NCBI GenBank assembly: GCA_015068445.1 | Contig: SVKN01000007.1 | Coordinates: 1 to 50,197 of the forward strand | From: Oscillospiraceae bacterium | Lineage (GTDB): Bacteria; Bacillota; Clostridia; Oscillospirales; Butyricicoccaceae | Direction: 5' to 3' | DNA: 50,197 bases | Shown here: piece by piece, positions 8,222 through 15,020 of the stretch | Position numbering within the stretch: the stretch's first letter is position 1 | Layout of the letters: each line of letters starts with the position of its first letter | Notes under the pieces: generated by a model | Told to the model about the DNA's origin: nothing | The model's database searches: none | What the model saw: only the letters and a program-made list of their open reading frames with translations | Made by a program: the position numbers and the translations under genes

Positions 8222-9115
8222 GTGTCTGATCGTCAAAAACCCACGTGGTATTACGAAGCGCTGCTCTTCATCACCACGGTCACCTGGAGCATGTCCTTCG
8301 TCTGGAGCAAGATCATCACCAACACCGGCATGGTGAGCGAGATGTATCTGTTCCTGCGCTACACGCTGGCAGCGCTCCTGCTGCTGCCCTTCGCGTGGAA
8401 AAAGCTCCGCGCCTGCACCCGCGCCCAGGTCCGTTCGGGCGTCATCATGGGCCTCATCATCTTCGTGGGCATGATGTTCCAGGTGGCGGGCATCGCCATG
8501 ACGACGCCGTCCAACAGCAGCTTCATCACCACGGCCTACGTCGTCATCGCCCCCTTCACCACCTGGCTGCTGCTCCGGCAGAAGCCGGACCGGATCACCT
8601 ACGTCGCCGTGCTGCTGTGCCTCGTCGGCATCTACATCCTCAATATGAAGCCCGGCGAGATGCTGAGCCTCAACCTGGGCAACGCGCTGACGCTGGTGGG
8701 CGCGCTGTGCTGGGCCTTCCAGCTGACGTACACCTCCATGATCGGCGGCACCATGGACCCGCTGGCGCTGTCGGCGCTGTCCTTCGGCACCACGGGCCTG
8801 GGCGGCCTCGTCTACTGCCTCATCGGCGGCGCCATGTTCCGCACGCCCGTCGCCCAGCTGCAGGCCGCGGCCCCCGCGATCCTGCTGACGGCGCTGCTGC
8901 CCACGATCCTGGCCGGCGTCGTGCAGGTCTACGCCCAGCCCCACGTCAATGCCAACAAGGCCGCCGTGCTGTACACCATGGAGGCCGTCTTCGCAACGCT
9001 CATCTCGATCTTTCTGGGCCTGGAGGGCTGGAGCCTTTCGGTGCTCACGGGCGGCGGCGTGATCATCGCGGCCGTATTACTCATGCAGTTTGGAGGAAAG
9101 AAACGAAATGTTTGA
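8222..9115 (+). CDS. DMT-superfamily permease with two EamA domains
   Basis: A 297-residue polytopic inner-membrane protein with about ten hydrophobic helices arranged as two EamA repeats (about 10-145 and 155-290); the repeat ends carry the typical YILNMKPG and short basic cytoplasmic ends. These drug/metabolite transporters usually export small metabolites; the substrate is unknown. The GTG start is nine bases behind GGGGAGG. Its last eight bases overlap the next gene, so transporter, tRNA-editing protein and alkyltransferase-like protein form one operon ending at 9942. Confidence 0.85.
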   Translation: MSDRQKPTWYYEALLFITTVTWSMSFVWSKIITNTGMVSEMYLFLRYTLAALLLLPFAWKKLRACTRAQVRSGVIMGLIIFVGMMFQVAGIAMTTPSNSSFITTAYVVIAPFTTWLLLRQKPDRITYVAVLLCLVGIYILNMKPGEMLSLNLGNALTLVGALCWAFQLTYTSMIGGTMDPLALSALSFGTTGLGGLVYCLIGGAMFRTPVAQLQAAAPAILLTALLPTILAGVVQVYAQPHVNANKAAVLYTMEAVFATLISIFLGLEGWSLSVLTGGGVIIAAVLLMQFGGKKRNV

Positions 9116-9608
9116 CAACAAACCGATCTTCGACATGCTGGATCAGCTGAAGGTGGATTACCGCCTGCTGCGTCATGAGGACGTCCACACCATGGAGGAC
9201 CTGGCGCCCATCGAGGAGAAGCTGGGCGCGCCGTTTTTCCGCAACCTGTTCCTCTGCAACCGCCAGAAGACCCAGTACTACCTGATGCTGATCATCGGGG
9301 ACAAGCCCTTCCGCACCGCCGAGGTGTCGAAGCTGCTGGGCGTGGCGCGGCTGTCCTTCGGCTCCGCCGAGGCGCTGGAGGAGCAGCTGGGCGTCCATCC
9401 CGGGGCCGTCAACCCGCTGAGCCTCCTGTTTGATAAAGAGAAGGACATCTGCCTCGTGGCCGACCGCGACATCCTCAAATACCCCGAGGTGTGCATGCAC
9501 CCCGGCGACAACGGCATGAGCATCGCCATGAAGACCTCCGATCTGTTCGACGTCGTCCTGCGCCGCATGGGCCGCACGCCCGTCTGGCTGGACGTGAAGG
9601 GAGAGTAA
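9108..9608 (+). CDS. ProX/PrdX-type prolyl-tRNA editing protein (YbaK/EbsC fold)
   Basis: Free-standing trans-editing domain that clears misacylated tRNA, typically Ala-tRNA-Pro. The 166-residue protein has the YbaK fold: an early HEDVHTMEDL segment, the central FLCNRQKTQYYLM strand region, and the family motif AVNPLSLLFDKEKD...VADRD. ATG 9108 was chosen because GGAGG lies eleven bases upstream, and it overlaps the transporter gene by eight bases. The substrate tRNA is assigned by family only. Confidence 0.8.
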   Translation: MFDNKPIFDMLDQLKVDYRLLRHEDVHTMEDLAPIEEKLGAPFFRNLFLCNRQKTQYYLMLIIGDKPFRTAEVSKLLGVARLSFGSAEALEEQLGVHPGAVNPLSLLFDKEKDICLVADRDILKYPEVCMHPGDNGMSIAMKTSDLFDVVLRRMGRTPVWLDVKGE

Positions 9609-9611
9609 ACG

Positions 9612-9914
9612 ATGGGATTTTTCAAACAGGTCCATGAGATCGTCCGCCGCATTCCCGAGGGACGCGTGATGAGCTACGGCGACATCGCCAACGCCATGGA
9701 GCAGCCCGGCAAGGCGCGCTTCGTCGGCTTCGCCATGAAGTTCTGCCCCAACGACTACCCCTGGCACCGCGTCGTCCGCTCCGACGGCCGCGTCGTCACC
9801 GGCGCGCTGCAGGTCATGCTGCTGCAGAAGGAGGGCGTGCCGTTCATCGTGGACGGCTACGTCGATATGGACAAATGCAAGGTCTACCCCCAGGAAATGC
9901 TCCTCGGAGAGTGA
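9612..9914 (+). CDS. Alkyltransferase-like (ATL) DNA-binding protein of the MGMT family
   Basis: Short MGMT-fold protein of 100 residues. The active-site PCHR of true O6-alkylguanine transferases is replaced by P50-W51-H52-R53, so the acceptor cysteine is missing. This is the signature of ATL proteins, which bind alkylated guanine in DNA without repairing it and recruit nucleotide excision repair. The helix-turn-helix residues (EGRVMSYGDIA) and the GALQVMLLQKEGV region after the active site are intact. It follows the editing gene by three bases and is followed immediately by a strong terminator. The call is firm on the tryptophan substitution. Confidence 0.88.
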   Translation: MGFFKQVHEIVRRIPEGRVMSYGDIANAMEQPGKARFVGFAMKFCPNDYPWHRVVRSDGRVVTGALQVMLLQKEGVPFIVDGYVDMDKCKVYPQEMLLGE

Positions 9915-9942
9915 AAAAAGCCCCGCTGCGCGGGGCTTTTTT
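9914..9942 (+). terminator. Terminator of the transporter/ATL operon
   Basis: 13-bp perfect stem AAAAAAGCCCCGC / GCGGGGCTTTTTT around TGC; it overlaps the stop codon of the ATL gene and works in both directions by sequence. Confidence 0.9.
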
Positions 9943-10610
9943 GAATGGACAGTTGACAATGGACAATTGCGGTGCCGGCTGCGCCGACGGACCGATACCG
10001 CCTGACGGCGGAGGGCGCCCGCCCCGCGCACAACATGCCCATCCTCGCTTCCCCCATCGGTCTGAACACGCGTGTCCCGGCCTGCGGCCGGGCCTTTCGC
10101 GAGGAATGGGAAGTGCCGGAGCGGCTTTGCCGCGGAGGCGATAGGGGACGCGCGTCAGCGCGTAATTATTGCCCTTGACTGGTCCGCGCATATCACGGCC
10201 CCGGGGAATGGTCTTCGTAGGGAACGGTGCCCACACCGTTCCGTCTCAGCCCGCGCACATCACGGCCCCGTCAGCATAGCCTCCCTCTTTGTCTGAACAC
10301 GCTTGTCTCAGCCCTGCTGGCTGAGCCTTTCGCGCGGAATATGGAGGGGGACCGCGTCAGCGGTGGAAGGAGTTGCCCCGGGCTTTGAGCTCCTCCGGAA
10401 ACGCGATCATCCCGCAGCAACTCCCTCAGTCAAACGGCCCTGCCGTTTGACAGCTCCCTCACGTAGGGAGCCAAGCCGTCGTAGGGGCCGATGCCCACAT
10501 CGGCCCTTGATCACGCCCGCGTTATGTGGCTGCCGTAGCGGCGGCCTGTGGCCGCCATGACCGCCCCGCGCACATCACGGCCCCGGAGAGGGGGCCGACT
10601 CCCGCGACGT
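9943..10610. repeat. Intergenic mosaic of short dispersed repeats
   Basis: No credible gene in this stretch of about 670 bp. It is assembled from modules seen elsewhere in the window: TTGACA units (9946-9976); TCTGAACACGCGTGTC plus variable hairpin plus CCTTTCGCG (10061-10107, 10290-10338); GTAGGGAACGGTGCCCACAC hairpins (10218-10242, and 10481-10506 with another stem); a CAACTCCCTCAGTC...GACAGCTCCCTCAC module (10420-10473); a GTAGCGGCGGCCTGTGGCCG module (10533-10558); and several GCGCACATCACGGCCCCG blocks. Stems differ between copies with compensating changes while loops stay constant. Confidence 0.7.
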
Positions 10611-10615
10611 GACAT

Positions 10616-10631
10616 TACGCAATATTGCGTA
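10616..10631. promoter_or_regulatory. Perfect 16-bp palindrome, candidate operator of the GntR regulator
   Basis: TACGCAATATTGCGTA is a perfect inverted repeat eight bases upstream of the -35 box of the regulator's promoter. Position and symmetry fit a dimeric GntR-type binding site, suggesting autoregulation. Confidence 0.55.
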
Positions 10632-10638
10632 CGGTTAT

Positions 10639-10667
10639 TTGACAAACGCGGCCGAAGGTGGTATGCT
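10639..10667 (+). promoter_or_regulatory. Promoter of the GntR regulator
   Basis: TTGACA (10639-10644), 17-bp spacer, TATGCT (10662-10667). Confidence 0.75.
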
Positions 10668-10701
10668 GTTTTCACCAAATCTGACAATGGCGGTAAACGA
10701 C

Positions 10702-11439
10702 ATGATCGACAAAACACTTGTGACTCCTTTGTATACACAGGTCGCCGACCAGCTTCGGAGGGAGATCATCGCCCGGCAATACGGCGACCACGGATGCATC
10801 GGCACCCATACCCAGCTGGCCGAGCGCTTCGGCGTCAGCCTGCGCACCATCCGCGCGGCCGTGCTCCAGCTGGAGCAGGAGGGCCTGGTGGACATCCGGC
10901 AGGGCAAGGGCACCTTCGTTCGCGGCGGCATGGTGGTCGATCGCCTCCGCGACCTCACCGGCATCAGCCAGTTCCTCGCCGATCTCGGCGTGGAGACTGA
11001 GGTGGCCGTGCCTATTTTCGAGCAGATGGACACGCCCGTCTGGCTCGATCCCGACGTCCGGGAGGGCCTCGGCTCCCAGTGCGTCTACATCCGCCGCATC
11101 GTTGTCGTCAGCGGCAGGCCCGTGGCCGAGGCGACCATGTACCTGCCCGGCCGGTTCTGGGGCAGCTTCACAAAGGAGGAGGTCGAGCAGCGCACGGTCT
11201 ACCAGATCTACCAGAAAAAGCTGGGGATCGAGCTGGGCCGCGGCCGCCAGACCATCCGCGCCGTGGGTGCCGATCAGGATCTGGCCGTCGATCTGGAGGT
11301 CCCGCCCGGCAGCCCGCTGCTGCAGCTCCGCCGCCGCGCCTACGACGCCCAGGGCAGACTGATCGAGTATATGTTCCTCTCCTACGTGGCTGACCAGTAC
11401 AGCTTCGAGGTTGAGATGGACCTGAATAAAGAGCTGTAA
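10702..11439 (+). CDS. GntR-family transcriptional regulator, HutC/UTRA subfamily
   Basis: A 245-residue one-component regulator. Residues about 5-70 form the winged helix-turn-helix (PLYTQVADQLRREII ... LAERFGVSLRTIRAAV ... QGKGTFV). The C-terminal UTRA ligand domain follows (Y..R......G.P......Y and the RGRQTIRAVGADQDLA segment), which usually senses a sugar or amino-acid derivative. I took ATG 10702, which has a weak GGCGG site and gives a 28-base leader from the predicted transcript start; ATG 10687 is possible. The gene is monocistronic, with its own promoter, palindrome and terminator, so its targets besides itself cannot be read from context. Confidence 0.9.
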   Translation: MIDKTLVTPLYTQVADQLRREIIARQYGDHGCIGTHTQLAERFGVSLRTIRAAVLQLEQEGLVDIRQGKGTFVRGGMVVDRLRDLTGISQFLADLGVETEVAVPIFEQMDTPVWLDPDVREGLGSQCVYIRRIVVVSGRPVAEATMYLPGRFWGSFTKEEVEQRTVYQIYQKKLGIELGRGRQTIRAVGADQDLAVDLEVPPGSPLLQLRRRAYDAQGRLIEYMFLSYVADQYSFEVEMDLNKEL

Positions 11440-11467
11440 AAAAAGCCCCGCTCAGCGGGGCTTTTTT
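11438..11467 (+). terminator. Terminator of the GntR regulator
   Basis: Hairpin AAAAAAGCCCCGCT/AGCGGGGCTTTTTT directly at the stop codon. Confidence 0.9.
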
Positions 11468-11469
11468 CA

Positions 11470-11840
11470 GTGTACAGTTGACAGTGGACAGTGAAGGGCG
11501 CATTGACAATTGACAATTGCGGTGTCGGCCTGCGGCCGACGATTTGATGGCGCCTGACGGCGTGAAGGACCGCGCCCCGGGCGTTGGCCGCCGTTGGGGG
11601 CCGACGCCCTTCCACGCATCCCCCCGATCGGTCTGAACACGCGTGTCCCGGCCTGCGGCCGGGCCTTTCGCGCGGAATGGGAAGTCCCTCCACAGGAGGG
11701 AATAGGGCGCGCGTCAACGCGTGACCATTACCCTTGAACGGTCGGCGCACATCCCGGCAGCGGGTCGTGGTCTTCGTAGGGAACGGTGCCCACACCGTTC
11801 CGTCCCGGCCCGCGCACATCATGGCACCTTCAGGCCAATG
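11470..11840. repeat. Intergenic repeat mosaic between gntR and yitT
   Basis: Opens with six or more overlapping TTGACA-type units (11470-11520). It then holds the TCTGAACACGCGTGTC-hairpin-CCTTTCGCGCGGAAT module (11632-11678), the GTAGGGAACGGTGCCCACAC hairpin (11776-11801) and a GCGCACATCATGGCACC block. The order matches 10061-10270, so the two regions are diverged copies of one array. No gene is supported. Confidence 0.7.
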
Positions 11841-11848
11841 ACAAACGC

Positions 11849-12712
11849 TCAATTGCTCTTCTTCGGCTTCGGCACGCGCTTGGAGTTGTCCCGCACCTCG
11901 CCGACGGAGTAGACAGAGATGAACGCGTCGGGGTCCTCCTTGGCCAGCCAGTCGATCAGGCGGCCGTACTCGCTCTGATCCACCAGCGTGATGATCTCCC
12001 GGTGGTGGCTGCCGTCGTAGGCGCCGATGACGTCGTAGATCGTCGCGCCGCGGTTGATGGTGTCGAGGATGTACCGCCGCACCTCCTCTTCTTTCTTCGA
12101 GATGATGCACACGCGCTTCTTGCCGCCGAAGGAGAAGATGAAGTGGTCGAGGATGATGCCGTTGATGTAGGTGAACAGCAGGCTCAGCAGCACGGTCCGC
12201 AGGTCGTAGACGAAGATCGACGTCCCTGCCGCCACCAGCCCGGCCAGCGCCATGGCCTTGCCCAGGTCCACGTGCAGGTACTTGTTGAGGATCTTCGCCA
12301 GGATGTCGAGGCCGCCCGAGGAGGCGTTGTTCTTGAACAAAATCGTCAGGCCGATGCAGCAGATGAACATGAAGCAGGCGATGTCGAGCAGCGGGTCGCC
12401 CATGATGGAGCGGCGGTCGGGGACGAGGCGCTCGAACACGCCCATGAGCACGGGCGTCAGGATGGAGGTGTAGACGGTCTTCGCGCCGAACTCCCGCCCG
12501 ATGAAGATGAAGCCGATGACCAGCAGGCCGATGTTGATCGTCAGGTTGATGGCCGACACGGGGAAGGGCAGGACCTTGTTGAGGATGATCGACAGGCCCG
12601 CCACGCTGCCCAGCGGGATGTCCGCCGGCTGCAGGAAGAAATACACCGAGCCCGCCACGATGGCCGTGCCCAGCGTGATGATCAGAAACTCCAGCACTTT
12701 ATTCTTACGCAT
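11849..12712 (-). CDS. YitT-family membrane protein (DUF161 + DUF2179)
   Basis: A 287-residue protein with about five membrane segments in the first 195 residues (YitT_membrane domain, including the NNASSGGLDILAKIL motif) and a soluble C-terminal DUF2179 domain (residues about 205-275, with RGATIYDVIGAY and the VDQSEY region). YitT proteins are widespread in Firmicutes and several copies per genome are common; a transport or sensing role is suspected but not known. The ATG follows CGGAGGG by five bases. It is convergent with gntR, with no clear terminator of its own. Confidence 0.9.
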   Translation of the reverse strand: MRKNKVLEFLIITLGTAIVAGSVYFFLQPADIPLGSVAGLSIILNKVLPFPVSAINLTINIGLLVIGFIFIGREFGAKTVYTSILTPVLMGVFERLVPDRRSIMGDPLLDIACFMFICCIGLTILFKNNASSGGLDILAKILNKYLHVDLGKAMALAGLVAAGTSIFVYDLRTVLLSLLFTYINGIILDHFIFSFGGKKRVCIISKKEEEVRRYILDTINRGATIYDVIGAYDGSHHREIITLVDQSEYGRLIDWLAKEDPDAFISVYSVGEVRDNSKRVPKPKKSN

Positions 12713-12742
12713 AATACCCTCCGAACGGAATATACTGCTATC

Positions 12743-12771
12743 ATGGTATCACGAAGGGCGGCAAAAAGCAA
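12743..12771 (-). promoter_or_regulatory. Probable promoter of yitT
   Basis: On the minus strand TTGCTT, 17-bp spacer and TACCAT, about 30 bases before the yitT start. Confidence 0.5.
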
Positions 12772-12839
12772 CCGTGGCGCACGTGTTCAATTTCCGGGCC
12801 CGTTTTTTGTGTAGCATGCACAAAGATGTGCGGGAGTAG

Positions 12840-12868
12840 TTGCGCGGGCCGCGGCAGTTGTGTATAAT
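12840..12868 (+). promoter_or_regulatory. Promoter of the 12875-13146 ncRNA
   Basis: TTGCGC (12840-12845), 17-bp spacer and perfect TATAAT (12863-12868) preceded by TGTG. No ribosome binding site or plausible protein follows. Confidence 0.7.
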
Positions 12869-12874
12869 AGTAAC

Positions 12875-13146
12875 ATCAAAAAGAGATCGGCGGCGGGCGC
12901 CGCGCCCGAAGCCGGAATGCGGAACACTTTATTTAACCGCAAAGTGTTTAATGGGATTGCGCGTTCATCTCCCCGGGGGCAGACCTCCCGTATAGGAAGT
13001 TGGGAGCCGCTTAAAGGAGAGACAGCTGACCCACCTGCTATAAAGCGGGTTAACTTAAAGTCCGCATTCCTGCTTTGCGCGCGCACCCGTCATTTTTTAC
13101 GCCGCGGGAGAGATGTGCGGAAGACGTACCGTCTTCCGCTTTTTTT
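12875..13146 (+). ncRNA. ssrS: Structured non-coding RNA, probably 6S RNA-like
   Basis: A self-contained transcription unit of about 270 nt with a sigma-A type promoter and a strong terminator but no coding sense. The ends pair over a long interrupted helix: GGAATGCGGA (12914-12923) with TCCGCATTCC (13061-13070), extended outward by AAGC/GCTT and GCGC/GCGC across mismatches. Inside are a 5'-side hairpin AACACTTT/AAAGTGTT, a 3'-side hairpin ACCTGC-TATAAA-GCGGGT, and a terminal stem TCTCC/GGAGA enclosing a CTCCC/GGGAG arm. A closing stem, a large central bubble with a 3'-strand hairpin and a terminal stem is the 6S RNA plan. The gene symbol is tentative; an unknown ncRNA is the alternative. Confidence 0.55.
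13117..13146 (+). terminator. Terminator of the ncRNA
   Basis: GCGGAAGACG-TAC-CGTCTTCCGC followed by eight T with one interruption. Confidence 0.9.
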
Positions 13147-13167
13147 ATTGCGGGCAGCGGCGCGCGG

Positions 13168-13196
13168 TTGATTTTAATGCGTGAAAGCGGTATAGT
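13168..13196 (+). promoter_or_regulatory. Promoter of cls
   Basis: TTGATT, 17-bp spacer, TATAGT; the cls start is 26 bases downstream of the -10 box. Confidence 0.7.
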
Positions 13197-13222
13197 AGTA
13201 TCATACGAGAGGAGGACAGGCC

Positions 13223-14758
13223 ATGAAAAAGGCGCTCAATCGGATCTTCAGCCAGACGACGGTGTTGGTATTGCTGCTTCTGCTGCAGCTGATGGTGTTC
13301 TTTTCCTTCACGCTGCGCATCGTCGGCGCCACGTACTACGCCTATATCAGCGGCCTCGTCCGGCTGGTCAGCGTCGCGGTGATGATCTACCTGATCAACG
13401 TCTCCGGCAGTCCGGAGGTCAAGCTGGCCTGGGTGATCCAGATGTGCATCTTCCCGCTGGTGGGGACGTTCCTGTACCTGTACGTCCAGGCCCAGTCGGC
13501 CCCCATCCGGTTCAACAAGACGCTGCGCCGCCTGCGGCTGGACGTCAGCAGCCACGCCGTGCAGGACCTGGCCGTAGTCGACGCCCTGGACCGCATCGAG
13601 CCTCAGAAGGCCAACCTCGTGCGCTACATGAACGCCCGGGCCGACGCCGTGTGCTACGACGGCGCGGACGTCCGGTATTATCCGCTGGGCGAGCAGGCCT
13701 GGCAGGCACTGCTGGAGGAGCTGGAGAAGGCCGAAAAGTATATCTTCATGGAGTTTTTCATCATCGGCGAGGGGGAGATGTGGCGCTCGATCCTTGATGT
13801 GCTGGCGCGCAAGGCCGCCGCGGGCGTCGACGTCCGGCTGATGTACGACGGCATGGGCTGCCTGACGCGGCTGCCCCACAGCTACCCGAAGGAGATGGAG
13901 AAGCTGGGGATCAGGTGCCGCGTGTTCAACTCCTTCAAGCCCTTCCTCTCCACGATCCAGAACAACCGCGACCACCGGAAGATCGTCGTGGTGGACGGCA
14001 AGACGGCTTTCACCGGCGGCGTCAACCTGTCGGATGAATACGTCAACATCACGCACCCCTTCGGCCACTGGAAGGACACGGCGGTCATCATCCGCGGCGA
14101 GGCGGCCTACAGCTTCGCGCTGATGTTCCTGGAGCTGTGGCAGATGGCCGGGCGGGAGACGGAGCCCGACTGCTCGCAGTTCCGGCCCGAAGAGCTCGCG
14201 CCCGCGGAGACGGAGGGCTGGGTCATGCCCTTCGGCGACTCGCCGCTGGACAATGAGCTGGTGGGCGAGACGGTCTATCTCGACGTCATCACCAAGGCGC
14301 GCCGGTATGTCCACATCACCAGCCCCTATATGATCATCGACCACAATATGATGACCGCCCTGGGCGGCGCGGCCAAGAGCGGCGTGGACGTGCGGATCAT
14401 TGTCCCCAGCGTCGCCGATCACTGGTACGCCCACGCCGTGGCCAGGGCCTATTACGCCGGGCTGCTCAGCCGCGGCGTCAAGGTCTACGAGTACACCCCC
14501 GGCTTCATCCACAGCAAATCCTTCGTCTCCGACGGCGACACCGCCGTCGTCGGCACGATCAACATGGACTACCGCAGCCTCTATCTCCACTTCGAGTGCG
14601 CCGCCTGGCTCTACCGCCACCCCGCCGTGCAGGAGATCGAGGACGATTTTCAGGCCACCCTCGCCCAGTGCCGCCCCATCACCGAAGAGAGCTGCCGCGA
14701 CAAGGGGATCAAAAAGCTCCTCTACGCCATCCTCCGCCTGTTCGCTCCGCTGATGTAA
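13223..14758 (+). CDS. cls: Cardiolipin synthase (two-HKD phospholipase D family)
   Basis: Condenses two phosphatidylglycerol molecules to cardiolipin at the membrane. The 511-residue protein has two N-terminal membrane helices (about 10-32 and 40-95 region), then two phospholipase D domains. Both catalytic motifs are complete: H251-x-K253-x4-D258 with GGVNLSD after it, and H430-x-K432-x4-D437 followed by GTINMDYRS. The start is preceded by GAGGAGG. It is monocistronic and convergent with the C-S lyase gene, sharing the terminator at 14977-15006. Confidence 0.93.
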   Translation: MKKALNRIFSQTTVLVLLLLLQLMVFFSFTLRIVGATYYAYISGLVRLVSVAVMIYLINVSGSPEVKLAWVIQMCIFPLVGTFLYLYVQAQSAPIRFNKTLRRLRLDVSSHAVQDLAVVDALDRIEPQKANLVRYMNARADAVCYDGADVRYYPLGEQAWQALLEELEKAEKYIFMEFFIIGEGEMWRSILDVLARKAAAGVDVRLMYDGMGCLTRLPHSYPKEMEKLGIRCRVFNSFKPFLSTIQNNRDHRKIVVVDGKTAFTGGVNLSDEYVNITHPFGHWKDTAVIIRGEAAYSFALMFLELWQMAGRETEPDCSQFRPEELAPAETEGWVMPFGDSPLDNELVGETVYLDVITKARRYVHITSPYMIIDHNMMTALGGAAKSGVDVRIIVPSVADHWYAHAVARAYYAGLLSRGVKVYEYTPGFIHSKSFVSDGDTAVVGTINMDYRSLYLHFECAAWLYRHPAVQEIEDDFQATLAQCRPITEESCRDKGIKKLLYAILRLFAPLM

Positions 14759-14976
14759 GGACGACGCCCGCGCACATCACGGCACCGTCAGATCATAGAT
14801 CCTTCGGCTCTGCTTCGCTCCGCTCAGGATGACAGCGTCGGGTGCGTTGTGCGTCACAGAGGCGACGCCCTCTCCCGCCGCGTCAGCGGCGGTATCCAAT
14901 GCGCCGCTGGCACAACAATTGTCCATTGTCAATTCGCCCTACAATGTCCACTGTCAACTGTCAACTGTCCACTCAC
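14759..14976. repeat. Short dispersed repeats downstream of cls
   Basis: Contains a GCGCACATCACGGCACCG block, the CTTCGCTCCGCTCAGGATGACA module (14800-14834) and an inverted cluster of TTGACA-type units (GTCAACTGTCAACTGTCCAC type, 14911-14974). No gene is supported. Confidence 0.65.
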
Positions 14977-15006
14977 AAAAAGGCCGCCCCTGCGGGCGGC
15001 CTTTTT
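14977..15006. terminator. Bidirectional terminator between cls and the C-S lyase gene
   Basis: AAAAAGGCCGCCC-CTGC-GGGCGGCCTTTTT, 13-bp perfect stem with A and T runs on both sides. Confidence 0.9.
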
Positions 15007-15020
15007 CTATCTGCGCCGGA

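Noticed and set aside
11470..11520. TTGACA repeats as promoters
   Set aside because: No -10 box lies at 16-18 bp from most of them, and they sit behind genes rather than before them.
12860..13171. 103-codon frame across the proposed ncRNA
   Set aside because: It starts inside the promoter's -10 region, has no ribosome site, and crosses a strong terminator.
12840..13222. Riboswitch controlling cls
   Set aside because: The structured region ends in its own terminator and is followed by a separate promoter for cls; no known ligand-aptamer motif (cobalamin, Mg, lysine, c-di-AMP, guanidine) was recognised.
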